Shown: positions 37,601-45,745, counted from the stretch's first letter. The stretch: DNA of 64,000 nucleotides from Mycolicibacterium sphagni (GCF_002250655.1 NZ_NOZR01000008.1:124001-188000), one strand, 5' to 3'. Translations and numbers: made by a program. The notes: a model not told the origin generated them from the letters alone.

Positions 37601-38511
37601 GCCGCGCTGGACACCACCGTCGCTTCGGTCGGTCCATAGGTGTTCCACACCTCGCGTCCCTCGACCGCGAGGCGCTCGGCCAGTTCGGGCGGGCACGCCT
37701 CGCCGCCGAAGATCAACAGCCGCACCGCCTCCAGCGCCTCGGCCGGCCACAGCGCGGCCAGCGTAGGCACCGTGGACACCACGGTGATGTCCCGCGACAC
37801 CAGCCACGGCCCGAGGTCCATCCCGCTGCGCACCAGGGCGCGCGGTGCCGGCACCAGGCACGCGCCGTACCGCCAGGCCAGCCACATCTCCTCGCACGAG
37901 GCGTCGAACGCCACCGACAGGCCGGCCAGTACTCGATCGCCGGGGCAGATCGGGCTGTGCTTCAGGAACATCCGCGCTTCAGCGTCGACGAACGCCGCCG
38001 CGTTGCGGTGCGTCACCGCCACGCCCTTGGGGGTTCCCGTCGATCCTGAGGTGAAGATGATCCAGGCGTCATCGCGGCCCAACGGCGCGGTGGCCCGCCA
38101 GCCGCGCGAGGAGCCCGGACCGCGGGTCAGGCCGGCCTCGGTGATGATGGCGACCACACCGGCCTCACCGAACACCAGCTCGGCCCGCTCGTCGGGATCG
38201 TCGGCGTCCACCGGGACGTAAGCGGCCCCGGCCGCCAGCGTCGACAGGATCGCCACGTACAGCGCGTAACTGCCGGACGGCATCCGGATACCGATCCGGT
38301 CGCCACGGCCGATGCCACGCGCGGCCAGCCACTCGACGCTCTCCTCGATGTCGGCGATCAGCTCGGCGTAGGTGAGCTGCACCGCGCCGTCGTCGATGGC
38401 CGCTGCCTCGGGGTAGCGATTGGCGGTGTCGTAGAGGATGTCGATGAGGGTGCGTGGGGGTGGCGCCTGCTCCGATAGCAGGTACTGCGGGGGAATCTCC
38501 GGCGTCGCCAC
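34606..38511 (-). CDS. Pls/PosA-family NRPS-like membrane synthetase (A-T-TM-LbH)
   Basis: The protein has 1301 residues. Residues about 25-495 form an adenylation domain (FTSGSTGTPKGVAVTHRN, NTYGPTEATV, YRSGDLVRLEDDGLYFQGR). A thiolation domain near 530 has the phosphopantetheine serine in FFALGGGSLSAAQLV. After that, hydrophobic helix pairs alternate with three left-handed-beta-helix segments, recognisable at GNDASIGARTTLFPGAVIGK, FLADDTMVASYELGGGWIHV and LDEGATLGPHCVALPAAKLG. This is the architecture of epsilon-poly-L-lysine synthetase (Pls): A-T-TM with three tandem C-like domains. There is no classical condensation or thioesterase domain. The amino acid used cannot be read with confidence. 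It heads the operon with the M1 peptidase, flippase, ppgS and DUF2304. Confidence 0.85.
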   Translation of the reverse strand: MATPEIPPQYLLSEQAPPPRTLIDILYDTANRYPEAAAIDDGAVQLTYAELIADIEESVEWLAARGIGRGDRIGIRMPSGSYALYVAILSTLAAGAAYVPVDADDPDERAELVFGEAGVVAIITEAGLTRGPGSSRGWRATAPLGRDDAWIIFTSGSTGTPKGVAVTHRNAAAFVDAEARMFLKHSPICPGDRVLAGLSVAFDASCEEMWLAWRYGACLVPAPRALVRSGMDLGPWLVSRDITVVSTVPTLAALWPAEALEAVRLLIFGGEACPPELAERLAVEGREVWNTYGPTEATVVSSAARLDGQSAVSIGRPLPGWDLAVVDKEGAPVALGEVGELVIGGVGLARYLDPEKDAEKYAPMPSLQWARAYRSGDLVRLEDDGLYFQGRADDQVKVGGRRIELGEVDSALVNLPGVSGGAAAVRRTASGTPMLVGYIASADPDFDLAAARVHLAASLPAALVPRLVLLDELPTRTSGKVDRAALPWPPPGYQDKEPDLGGTMGWLAGLWRDVLGAVVDGPEADFFALGGGSLSAAQLVAALRERYPQLTVAQLYDHPRLGSLAEFLDELAPAVAVTPRDVDPTPVTTQAAQVLLSVPLATLTGLQWVTWLALVNNVAAAVHPLPWLVAVNWWWVVAAFVLFVTPIGRMGIAVLGARMLLSGLEQGTYRRGGSEHLRVWLAERLADASGAENLAGAPWLVYYARALGNKVGKGVDLHSAPPVTGMMRLGHRVSIEPEVDLTGHWIDGDLFHVGPITVGNDASIGARTTLFPGAVIGKNADVAPGSGVVGRVKNGQFWKGSPAVKSGKARHPWPEYRPPRAAHWVAMYGVTSMLLGSVPLVSLGVGLAVLVWPARHSATLMSAIGAAAPWIPVAALAALAVYAGVTVLGVRILALGLREGYHPVRSRIGWQLWATERLMDAARNYLFPVYASLLTPWWLRLLGAKVGRNTEISTALLTPKFTVVEDGAFLADDTMVASYELGGGWIHVAKATVGKRAFLGNSGITQPGRRVPDDGLVAVLSATPHKAKAGSSWLGSPPIRLRRHADEADASLTYSPPLRLKVFRSAVETCRLIPVIVSFAIGVAVLIAFQALAYKFNYGWAALAGGIVLLTAGALAGGIAVAAKWLVVGRIRSGEQPLWSSFVWRNEVSDTFVETVAGPWFARAASGTPVMNLWLRALGATIGRGVWCETYWLPEADLVTLQRASTVNRGCVVQTHLFHDRIMRMDTVVLDEGATLGPHCVALPAAKLGAGATVGPASLVMRGDVVPPSTRWQGNPIAPWVISRKKSRDAGSTGKPEDSAA

Positions 38512-38624
38512 GACTGTGGATCCTAGGCCGCGCAGTTGACATCGGGGTGCGGGACGCGGCCGGTGGCCGGTCGATCCTGCGCCCGGTTTGCTGCGGGCCG
38601 CGCTGACCTGAAAGACTGCGGGGG

Positions 38625-38723
38625 AAGAGGGGAGTATTCCTTCGTCGCGGTGTCGTCACCACGGCGGCCAACGCTGGCCGTCCGGTACCGCGGGCCGCTT
38701 CGGCGGTGGAAGAGACCTCGGAC
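38625..38723 (+). promoter_or_regulatory. yybP-ykoY (Mn2+) riboswitch upstream of terC
   Basis: The conserved loops are GGGGAGTA (38629-38636) and GAGACCTC (38712-38719), the two hallmark segments of this class, with GTCGTCACCA in between. GAGG (38627-38630) can pair with CCTC (38716-38719) as P1, CGCGGT (38646-38651) with ACCGCG (38687-38692), GGCCA (38666-38670) with TGGCC (38675-38679), and GCCGC (38694-38698) with GCGGT (38703-38707) around a TTCG loop. The class senses manganese and commonly controls TerC/Alx or MntP exporters. It lies 25 bp before the terC ATG, so control of translation is plausible. Confidence 0.8.
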
Positions 38724-38748
38724 GTTTCTTGACGCCCGGAGGTCTCCC

Positions 38749-39717
38749 ATGAATGTTTCAGCGCTCGAGTGGTTGGTCACCATCGGCGTGACGGTGGCCG
38801 TTCTGCTGTTCGACATCATCTTCATCGCCCGCCGCCCGCACGAACCCACGATGCGCGAGTGCGCGATCTATCTGTCGTTCTACGTCGGCCTGGCCATCGC
38901 GTTCGGCCTGTGGGTGTGGAACTTCCACGGCGCGCAGTTCGGCCTGGAGTTCTACGCCGGCTGGCTCACCGAATACAGCCTGTCGGTGGACAACCTGTTC
39001 ATCTTCATCATCATCATGGCCAGCTTCAAAGTGCCGAAGGTCTATCAACAGCAGGCGCTGCTCGTCGGCATCGTGCTGGCCCTGATCTTCCGGGGCATCT
39101 TCATCGCGCTGGGCGCCGTTGCCATCCAGCAGTTTTCGTGGATCTTCTACATCTTCGGCGCGTTCCTGGTGTACACCTCCGTCAGGCTGGCTCGCAACAC
39201 TGGGCACGACGACGAAGCCGAGAACGTTGTGGTGCGGCTGGCCAGGAAGCACTTCAAGACCACCGACAACTGGGATGGCCTGAAGCTCTACCTCAAAGAG
39301 GGCGGCAGGCGGCTGATGACCCCGGTGTTTCTGGTCATCGTTGCGCTGGGCACCACCGACCTGTTGTTCGCGCTGGATTCCATCCCGGCGATCTACGGCC
39401 TGACTCGCGAGCCCTACATCGTGTTCACGGCCAACCTGTTCGCGCTGATGGGCTTGCGCCAGTTGTACTTCCTGCTCGGAGATCTGCTCAACCGGCTGGT
39501 CTACCTGTCGCAGGGGCTGGCTTTCATTCTGTTCTTCATCGGCGTCAAGCTGGTTCTGCATGCGCTGCACGAGAACGAGCTGGCGTTCATCAACGGCGGT
39601 GAGCACGTCAGCGTCCCGCAGATTCCGACGCTGCTGAGCCTGGCCGTCATCGTGTTGACGTTGTTCCTGACGATGGTTGCCAGCCTGATCAAGACCAAAG
39701 TGATCGACAAACGCTGA
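38749..39717 (+). CDS. TerC/Alx-family integral membrane protein (probable Mn exporter)
   Basis: The 322-residue protein has about nine helices. Family signatures are EYSLSVDNLFIFIII (conserved acidic residues inside the membrane) and ALDSIPAIYGLTREPYIVFT, matching the DNLFVF and D(S/I)IPAxxG motifs of TerC/Alx. The ATG at 38749 has a CGGAGG site six bases before it, which rules out the longer frame. Together with the Mn riboswitch just upstream, a role in manganese efflux or loading of exported metalloproteins is likely; tellurite resistance is not implied. Confidence 0.9.
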   Translation: MNVSALEWLVTIGVTVAVLLFDIIFIARRPHEPTMRECAIYLSFYVGLAIAFGLWVWNFHGAQFGLEFYAGWLTEYSLSVDNLFIFIIIMASFKVPKVYQQQALLVGIVLALIFRGIFIALGAVAIQQFSWIFYIFGAFLVYTSVRLARNTGHDDEAENVVVRLARKHFKTTDNWDGLKLYLKEGGRRLMTPVFLVIVALGTTDLLFALDSIPAIYGLTREPYIVFTANLFALMGLRQLYFLLGDLLNRLVYLSQGLAFILFFIGVKLVLHALHENELAFINGGEHVSVPQIPTLLSLAVIVLTLFLTMVASLIKTKVIDKR

Positions 39718-39798
39718 GCAACCGGACTTTCATCGGGATTCGGGTCCGCGTGACTGCAACCGTTGCCGGTGTTCGCCCGTGGCCTTAGCGTGGCGGAC

Positions 39799-40206
39799 AT
39801 GCCGGAGTTGCGGGTGTTCATCGCCGAGACCGACGGTGCCTGGACGGAGTTGACGGAATTGACCGAGGGCGAGCGCCCGGTGGTGCGGTTGAGTGCCCCC
39901 GATCTGCAGGAGGCCGCACGGCGCCGCCGCAGGCTGCCCGCTGACGTCGCCGTCGTCCTCGATCTCGCGGTGTCGGTCGCCGACGACCCGCGCACCGCGC
40001 TGGCGGTGATCTCCGAGCACGAGGGCGACGCGGGCGTGCGCTATGCCGGAACGGTCGACGGGCTCGCCGGCCTGGTCGCCGACCTCTTCGTCGCCGGGGT
40101 GGCCGACGGCGTCACCCTGATCCCGGTCGGTGACGACGACCAGCATCGGTGGGCGCACGCCGCGCTGAGCCGCATCCAGGATCGATTGCGGATCTCGGCC
40201 GCCTGA
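39799..40206 (+). CDS. Hypothetical protein, possible luciferase-like fold remnant
   Basis: The protein has 135 residues from the ATG at 39799. It contains VAVVLDLAVSVADDPRTALA and RYAGTVDGLAGLVADLFVAGVADGVTLIPVG. The latter resembles the last strand-helix of flavin-dependent luciferase-like proteins (GTP/DG-LAGLVADLWVAGVADGVTL), but the flavin barrel is absent, so this may be a small domain derived from that family. It lies between terC and a STAS-like gene on the same strand, with 26 bp to the latter. Function unknown. Confidence 0.6.
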   Translation: MPELRVFIAETDGAWTELTELTEGERPVVRLSAPDLQEAARRRRRLPADVAVVLDLAVSVADDPRTALAVISEHEGDAGVRYAGTVDGLAGLVADLFVAGVADGVTLIPVGDDDQHRWAHAALSRIQDRLRISAA

Positions 40207-40232
40207 GCTCCCCCGCGCCTACGCTGGGGCAG

Positions 40233-40604
40233 ATGATCGAAGTACTTGCGGACGTGCCAGCAGGGGTGACCGGCATCAAGGTGTCGGGTCGGGTGAGCGG
40301 CGACGACCTGAAGGCATTCAAGCCCGCGATGGCCGACCTGCTGAAGGCCGGCGAGGACATCAGGATCGTGGAGGTCATCGATTCCGATTACGAGGGCTTC
40401 GGTCCTGGCGGGCTGGTCGAAGACCTCAAGCTGGGCCTGGGGGCCCTGTTCAGCCGGCACGCCGACTTCAAGCGCGTCGCGGTGGTCAGCGACAAGGAGT
40501 GGGTGGTGCACACCATTCACCTGGTGGGGTGGTTGGTGCCAGGCGAGCTCGAGGTGTTCGGTCTTGCCGATCTCGAACGCGCCAAACAGTGGGCGGCTGG
40601 CTAG
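40233..40604 (+). CDS. SpoIIAA-like / STAS-SEC14-type protein
   Basis: The protein has 123 residues from the ATG at 40233. ADVPAGVTGIKVSGRVSGDDLKAF is the opening of SpoIIAA-like (PF11964-type) proteins, and FKRVAVVSDKEWV and WLVPGELEVFGLADLERAKQW close the fold. These small cytosolic proteins resemble anti-anti-sigma/lipid-binding folds. No phosphorylatable serine of true SpoIIAA can be pinpointed. Probably co-transcribed with the preceding gene. Confidence 0.75.
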   Translation: MIEVLADVPAGVTGIKVSGRVSGDDLKAFKPAMADLLKAGEDIRIVEVIDSDYEGFGPGGLVEDLKLGLGALFSRHADFKRVAVVSDKEWVVHTIHLVGWLVPGELEVFGLADLERAKQWAAG

Positions 40605-41282
40605 CTACCCGCTCCGACGAACTCGCCACCACCCTGTGGCCACCGATTCGTCAGACCCGTCCGAGGTCCGACGAGACAAGACGGGGCAAAGGGTACCGCG
40701 GAGCCTCGTCGGCGAATGACACCCTTCTCGGTGACACCGTGTCGTTCGCTACCGATGCGCCGAATATCTCTGGGCGCCAGAGACATTGAACTTGTTGGCC
40801 CGCCACAGCCCGGATTCCTCGGTGTGCGTGGAGGGAGCGCGCGCAACGTCGGCGCTCGTGCAGACAGGTTTACGGCGAACTAATGTGCAGTGGTGATTCC
40901 TGAGGAGTATCGCGACTTCTTCGTGCGGCGGCGGGTGCGAGTGGGGAATGGGCGGGGCTGCGCGATGCGGGTCCACTGACGTCACTTCGTATTCTGGCGG
41001 GATTGGAGACGGGTCCCGGCGAACGTAACCAACGTGAATCGAATTGGGAGGGATGACGAATCATGGCTCTCGCAATGCGCATCATCCGGGGCGCGTAATG
41101 TCGCCAGGTCTTCGCCCCCAATAGGCAGTTCGGGCCGGAAACCGGCCGTGGAGCAGACCTCGGCCTCGATTTTCTTCGCACCAATCAAACCCACAGCTGT
41201 GCTGCGTGAGACGAGCCCGGTAGCGATCTGGCAGCGTCGCTCGATGACGTGGGCCGAACGGTCCGGCGTTGCACACACCGGG
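40605..41282. other. Gene-poor stretch at the start of the accessory catabolic region
   Basis: I see no supported gene here. Several frames of 80-105 codons are open on both strands, but none has a recognisable motif or a good ribosome site. It follows the STAS-like gene and leads into relics, so it probably contains decayed DNA. The minus-strand frame 40982-41296 has the most protein-like composition but matches nothing I know. Confidence 0.5.
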
Positions 41283-41315
41283 GGTGACCTCGACACTGAG
41301 ATGCGACACGAAGAC
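41283..41315 (-). pseudogene. Relic of an NTF2/SnoaL-like gene (C-terminal 11 codons)
   Basis: Read on the minus strand, these bases encode FVSHLSVEVT, identical to the last residues of the intact NTF2-like protein at 45265-45669 (WRFVSHLSVEVTQ). Nothing upstream or downstream in this frame continues the match. It is a small remnant of a duplicated or deleted paralogue, lying about 80 bp from the first GTGCAC double box. Confidence 0.55.
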
Positions 41316-41397
41316 CCGGTAGCCGGATGACTTTTCCATAGCGCTGGACGGGGGCTAGTGGGTGGTGGAGCCGCACGCGATTACGGGCCGCGCACTC

Positions 41398-41462
41398 GTG
41401 CACTAGAACGCAAGAAATGTGCACCAACGAACGGACCGGTGGGTGGCCCGTCGCGCTAGCGT
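41398..41462 (+). promoter_or_regulatory. Double GTGCAC operator and -10 box, promoter of the NAD(P)-binding/FAD monooxygenase pair
   Basis: GTGCAC at 41398-41403 and 41419-41424 are separated by 15 bp (21-bp period). A TAGCGT -10 box follows at 41457-41462 after 32 bp. Three other promoters in the region have the same plan. Proposed target of the AraC-type regulator at 45994-47022. The resulting leader to the ATG at 41720 would be about 250 nt. Confidence 0.55.
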
Positions 41463-41719
41463 CGCTCAATGATCCCGGGAGGACTTGGCGCGAGAGATTG
41501 GATTGTCACGATGTCCACCGTGCGGGACGCAGCTCGGTCGATGCCGCCATGGGCGACGGATCAAGACCCAGAATTCCGTTGCATGGCAACGAGATAGGCG
41601 ACATTCATGCCAAAGATATCGGACCGAGGCGGCAACTACTTCGACTGTCGGCCGCGTCCGGCGCGACAACCACCCGGTCGTCGAGCAGATCCAGAAGCTG
41701 CGACGTTGCCGCAGCAGCG

Positions 41720-42364
41720 ATGAAGCTGCTCGTGCTGGGTGCGACGGGACGAACCGGCGCCCAACTCATCGCCCAGGCCCTCGCGCGGGATGACACGGTC
41801 GCGGCCCTGACCCGGCATCCGAGCGCTGGGGCAGCGACGAATCCACGACTGCAGTGGATTGCCGGCGATGCCACTGACCAAGTGGCCCTGACTGCAGCAC
41901 TTGACGGCGTCGACGCGGTGCTGTGCGCGCTGGGGCCGAAGGCAACACGCTCGATTCTGTCGACTGATTTGATGCGTGCCACCATCGACGCTCTGATTCC
42001 GGCGATGTCGGCGCAGGGGGTGAACCGGGTCGTCTTGCTGTCCGCGCTCGGCGTCGGGCGCAGCGCCGATCACGCACCGCGGTCGTTCCGGTTGGCGTTC
42101 CGAACGGTCGGGCGAGCCATCGGGACCGATAAGGCCCGGGCTGAAGACTTTCTGGTGGCCAGCGATCTCGACTGGACCATTGTGTATCCGCCGTCGCTCA
42201 CCGACGGCCCCCGAACGGGTATCTACCGCCACGGCGAAGCCCTGACACTGCACGGCATGCCCAGGATCAGCCGCGCCGACGTCGCCGACTTCATGCTCGC
42301 GGAGGTCCACGATCCCCTTCACCACCGTGGCATCGCGATCATCGGACCAGGAAAAGGGACTTAG
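41720..42364 (+). CDS. NAD(P)-binding atypical SDR (NmrA/SDR_a5-like)
   Basis: The protein has 214 residues from the ATG at 41720. The N-terminal Rossmann motif is LVLGATGRTGAQL, followed by LTRHPSAG and WIAGDATDQVALTAAL, as in flavin-reductase/BLVRB-like NAD(P)H-binding proteins. The late segment DWTIVYPPSLTDGPRTGIYR is typical of the family. An in-frame extension to 41417 has low-complexity content and no ribosome site, so I exclude it. One base separates its stop from the FAD monooxygenase start, so both are one transcription unit. Confidence 0.82.
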   Translation: MKLLVLGATGRTGAQLIAQALARDDTVAALTRHPSAGAATNPRLQWIAGDATDQVALTAALDGVDAVLCALGPKATRSILSTDLMRATIDALIPAMSAQGVNRVVLLSALGVGRSADHAPRSFRLAFRTVGRAIGTDKARAEDFLVASDLDWTIVYPPSLTDGPRTGIYRHGEALTLHGMPRISRADVADFMLAEVHDPLHHRGIAIIGPGKGT

Positions 42365-42365
42365 C

Positions 42366-44027
42366 ATGGGTGCTCCCACTTCCAGCAATACCGACGTACT
42401 CATCGTCGGTGCAGGTCCGGTCGGGCTCATGATGGCCTGTGAACTGCGCCGACGTCAGATCGCCTGCAGGCTCGTCGACAAGCTCACCGAATTCCCGAAC
42501 ACGTCCCGCGCCAACGGCTTACAGCCGCGTTCGATTGAGGTGCTGGACTCGCTCGGTGTGGCCGAGCAGGTACTGGCGGGGGCCAACCCCGTCCGCGGAG
42601 TCCTGGTGATGCGCCACGGGGCCGAGGTCGCTCGGCTGGAGATGGCGGTGCCGTCCGCACGAGCCGATCAGCCCTTTCCTCGCGTCGCCATCGTCAATCA
42701 AGCAGTGATCGAGGCTGTGCTGCGCGCGAAACTCACCGCACTCGGCGGCGGCGTCGAATGCGGCCGTGAGCTACTCGGCTTCGACGAGACCGCAGACGGT
42801 GTCGTCGCCGATGTGGCCGGTCCGCAGGCGAACTCGTTGGAACACATCACAGCTCGCTGGCTGGTGGGTTGCGATGGGCCGCACAGCGTGGTGCGCAAGC
42901 GGCTCGACCTGGCCTTCGAGGGCGCGCAGTACCCGCAGAACCTGATCCTGGCCGATGTCCATCTGCGCGGGGATCTTCCCGATGGGCTGGCGATGCTATG
43001 GCTGAACGACGAGGGCCTGCTCGCCGCCATCCCGTTTCGTGAACCCGGGGTCTGGAGGCTGTTGGCCGCAGTCGACACCGATGCGGCCGACCAGGTGCCG
43101 CAGGCATCGGTCGAGGTCTTCCAACGTCTACTCGCCGACCGGGGCCACGACACCAGCATCGAAATCGGCGAACCGTTGTGGCTGTCCAACTTCCGCGTCC
43201 ATCACCGGATGGTCGAGCACTACCGGAAGGGCCACGTGTTGATTGCGGGCGACGCGGCTCATATTCACAGTCCGGTGGGTGGGCAAGGACTCAACACCGG
43301 CATGCAGGACAGCTACAACCTCGCGTGGAAGCTGGCGATGGTGATCCAACGCGGGGCACCCGAGGGATTGCTCGACACCTACGAAGCCGAACGACTTCCC
43401 GTCGCACGTCAGGTGCTGAAGGAAACCGACATCAATCAGCGACTGGTGATGTCGCACAATCCGGTCGCGGAGTTTCTGATGAACCATCTGGCGTTCCCAC
43501 TGCTGAGCCACGCTTCGCTACGTGAGCGAGTCCTCGACGCCGCGTTGCAGCGCGGCTCGCAACTGGGTGTCAACTATCGGTCGTCGGTGCTCTCCGAGCA
43601 GCATGATCGCGCCGGGACCGGCCCTCAGGCTGGTGACCGCGCGCCTGATGGCGTCGTCCTCGATCAGTCTGGGCATCCGACCTCGTTGTTCAATTATTTC
43701 CAGTCTACCGAGTTCCGGCTGTTGATCTTCCAGGGGCACAGTGGATGTGGCGATGCGAACGCATTGGCCGACCTGGCACGGCGAACACAATCGCGTAGTC
43801 GAGGATTGCTTCGTGCACTGCTCGTCGTCGCCGAAGGAATGTCTGACGTTGTGTGCCAGGACGTGATCGTGTTGCGCGATCCTCAAGTGGGGACGCACGC
43901 AACCTACGGCGCACGATCAGCTGGTCTGTATCTCGTCAGGCCCGACGGCTACCTCGCGTTCGTCGGTCCCGCCACTGACGAGTCAGACTTGATGGACTAC
44001 GTGAAACGGCATTTCGTCGGCAGTTGA
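42366..44027 (+). CDS. FAD-dependent aromatic monooxygenase (PheA/TfdB/MhpA type)
   Basis: The protein has 553 residues from the ATG at 42366. FAD contacts are VLIVGAGPVGLMMACEL (GxGxxG), the DG motif WLVGCDGPHSVVRKRL and the GD motif VLIAGDAAHIHSPVGGQGLN. A thioredoxin-like C-terminal domain ends the protein, as in phenol hydroxylase-type enzymes. Such enzymes hydroxylate phenolic rings using NAD(P)H and O2. It is coupled to the NAD(P)-binding gene and lies under the first GTGCAC promoter. The ring substrate is unknown; the nearby benzoylformate-type decarboxylase suggests a phenyl-2-oxoacid route. Confidence 0.88.
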   Translation: MGAPTSSNTDVLIVGAGPVGLMMACELRRRQIACRLVDKLTEFPNTSRANGLQPRSIEVLDSLGVAEQVLAGANPVRGVLVMRHGAEVARLEMAVPSARADQPFPRVAIVNQAVIEAVLRAKLTALGGGVECGRELLGFDETADGVVADVAGPQANSLEHITARWLVGCDGPHSVVRKRLDLAFEGAQYPQNLILADVHLRGDLPDGLAMLWLNDEGLLAAIPFREPGVWRLLAAVDTDAADQVPQASVEVFQRLLADRGHDTSIEIGEPLWLSNFRVHHRMVEHYRKGHVLIAGDAAHIHSPVGGQGLNTGMQDSYNLAWKLAMVIQRGAPEGLLDTYEAERLPVARQVLKETDINQRLVMSHNPVAEFLMNHLAFPLLSHASLRERVLDAALQRGSQLGVNYRSSVLSEQHDRAGTGPQAGDRAPDGVVLDQSGHPTSLFNYFQSTEFRLLIFQGHSGCGDANALADLARRTQSRSRGLLRALLVVAEGMSDVVCQDVIVLRDPQVGTHATYGARSAGLYLVRPDGYLAFVGPATDESDLMDYVKRHFVGS

Positions 44028-44127
44028 CGCGCGGCCAGGCGGTAACTCCTGCAGTACGTCTCTCCCCAAGGAGTCGCCGCCGGTGTCGCGCTCGCGAGCG
44101 GATGTATCGGCTATCGCTTGTGTTCGT

Positions 44128-44943
44128 TCAGAATCCCTTACTGGCGAGCCAGTCTAACGTGACCTCGGCGACGTCTCGCCATCCGTTGTCGATTGTCAGG
44201 GAATGGCCGCGGCCCTCGAACTCGTGAAAGTCGGTGTCGGACTTGCCCTTGGCATACAGGGCATACACCTCTTTGGTGACCTTCAGCGGCACGGTGTGAT
44301 CCTCGGTGCCAGACGTCAACAGCAATGGTCCTCGGTCTACCAGGTGGGTGTCGACCTTGGCTGGTGAGTGCTTGGAGAAGTTGGCGGTGGCGTCTTCGAA
44401 CAGGGGGCGCCCGGGCCCTGGAATGGTCCAGCGGTCGTGCAGTTCGTTGGACTCGTCCTCGCTGAGGGTGTTGCCGAACGCGTACTGAAATTGCTTGGCG
44501 CTCAACGCCACGGTGCGGTGTCGGTTTGCGGGGTTGCCCAGGACGGGAAACGCTGAGCGCAGTTGCACCAGGGGGAGTGCCGTGACTCCCTTGATGGGCG
44601 CTGGGTCGATCGCGACGGCGGCGACAGCATGTCCATTCGCGAGCAATTCTTGGGCGATCAGGCCGCCGAACGAGTGACCAACGATGATCGGTTTGACCTC
44701 GTGTTTTCCCGCCCCTATCAATTCGGCATAGTGGTCAACGATCTGCGCGATGCCCACATCGTTGAGGTCATCGGCGTTTTCCCTTGTCGTGGCGACCGTT
44801 TCACTGTCGCCGGGCCAGCCGGGCGCCGAGGCTGTGTAACCGCGCTCGGTAAAGAGCTCCATCCAGGGCTGCCACGCGCTGGAGTGGATCCACAGGCCGT
44901 GGATGAAGATCACGGGGTTGGCCTTGACGGATGAAGTGCTCAT
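44128..44943 (-). CDS. Alpha/beta hydrolase with Ser nucleophile
   Basis: The protein has 271 residues from the ATG at 44943 (GAAGGGAAC ribosome site), preferred over a longer frame. It shows IFIHGLWIHSSAW, the nucleophile elbow VGHSFGGLIAQ and the catalytic histidine in EGRGHSLTIDNGW. It is a clear paralogue of the hydrolase at 47599-48402, which has Cys in the elbow. It lies on the same strand as the NTF2-like gene, with an SDR relic in between, and probably shares its promoter. Substrate unknown; ester or ring-cleavage product hydrolysis is possible. Confidence 0.85.
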   Translation of the reverse strand: MSTSSVKANPVIFIHGLWIHSSAWQPWMELFTERGYTASAPGWPGDSETVATTRENADDLNDVGIAQIVDHYAELIGAGKHEVKPIIVGHSFGGLIAQELLANGHAVAAVAIDPAPIKGVTALPLVQLRSAFPVLGNPANRHRTVALSAKQFQYAFGNTLSEDESNELHDRWTIPGPGRPLFEDATANFSKHSPAKVDTHLVDRGPLLLTSGTEDHTVPLKVTKEVYALYAKGKSDTDFHEFEGRGHSLTIDNGWRDVAEVTLDWLASKGF

Positions 44944-44944
44944 T

Positions 44945-45182
44945 TCTTGTTCCCTTCCACTGCATGGTTTTGGAGTCGAAATACTTGCCTGCAACTGCCC
45001 ATCAAGGTGCTCCGCAGCCGCGAGTTAGAAGAACCGCCCACGCTGATCAACGCCCCATCGAGGCGGCCGAATTGATCTTGGGCGGCGGCTACCAGTTGCC
45101 CGGCGGTGGACTCTTGGGCGTTGTCACCGACGACCCTGATCACCCGGTCGTGCCTGCCCAGCGCATCGGCAGTCGTCTGCAC
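44945..45182 (-). pseudogene. Short-chain dehydrogenase (SDR) relic
   Basis: The minus-strand frame encodes QTTADALGRHDRVIRVVGDN and then STAGQLVAAAQDQFGRLDGA followed by LISVGGSS. This matches the middle of SDR proteins: the VVGDV-type strand, the VAAAxxxFGRLDGxVxxxG helix-strand. The Rossmann GxxxGxG strand upstream and the catalytic SxnYxxxK half are missing. The frame runs out just at the start of the hydrolase at 44943. It is an internal fragment left after deletion of a gene in this operon. Confidence 0.6.
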
Positions 45183-45264
45183 CTCGGTCGGCGCCGATGG
45201 TGTCGGCCCCGGTGGTGGTGACTACGCCCATGCCGCCGTAGATGAGCCGCAAGTGGATCTGGCC

Positions 45265-45669
45265 TCACTGCGTGACTTCGACGCTGAGATGAGAGACGAA
45301 GCGCCACTCCCCGTCGAACTTGCGGCAGCCGTAGATGGCGTCCTGGGTGTCGTGCAATGTGTTGCCGGCCAAGTGACGCAATGACGTCTTGATCGTTGCG
45401 AGCCGCTCCCCGTAGAACACCACCTCGCTGCTATCGATGACGGTTCGGTCCACGCCAGTTGATGCGCCGAATTCTTTGCTGTACAAGGCGATCAGCTCAT
45501 CCGGTGTGTTCAGGACGGTGTTGATGATCTCGGATGCTCCGGTGTCGACGACGAACAGGGCTGGAAGCCCCCAGAAGGACGGCACCTTGTCCAATTGGGC
45601 GCTTTGGCAGGCGTCGCAATACGCGCGGTAGCGGGCCGTGATCTCTTGGGCATCGTCGTCTTGGCTCAT
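45265..45669 (-). CDS. NTF2/SnoaL-like small protein
   Basis: The protein has 134 residues from the ATG at 45669, which has a GGAG eight bases upstream; a second ATG at 45702 has none. The cone-shaped NTF2 fold is indicated by the N-terminal helix (ITARYRAYCDACQSAQLDKV) and long strands ending in WRFVSHLSVEVTQ. Members of DUF4440/SnoaL serve as cyclases, isomerases or binding proteins. Behind it on the same strand lie the SDR relic and the hydrolase. Its promoter carries the double GTGCAC box (45746-45809). Confidence 0.75.
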   Translation of the reverse strand: MSQDDDAQEITARYRAYCDACQSAQLDKVPSFWGLPALFVVDTGASEIINTVLNTPDELIALYSKEFGASTGVDRTVIDSSEVVFYGERLATIKTSLRHLAGNTLHDTQDAIYGCRKFDGEWRFVSHLSVEVTQ

Positions 45670-45745
45670 CAGGTCCACTCCTGGTCGCTTCGTTTCATTC
45701 ACCGTCGCGGCCAGTCACAACTGTGCAAAGCCGGGTCCGTCCCAC

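Noticed and set aside
36256..38049. Open frame of 597 codons on the plus strand inside the Pls-like gene
   Set aside because: Antisense to the adenylation and thiolation domains of a clear gene; composition is that of a shadow frame.
38749..39717. Tellurite resistance determinant
   Set aside because: Only a TerC-family gene is present, with no other ter genes, and the Mn riboswitch in front of it indicates metal homeostasis.
41417..41719. Upstream extension of the NAD(P)-binding protein frame
   Set aside because: The added 100 residues are low-complexity, there is no ribosome site, and the Rossmann motif starts right at the ATG at 41720. The segment also overlaps the proposed promoter.
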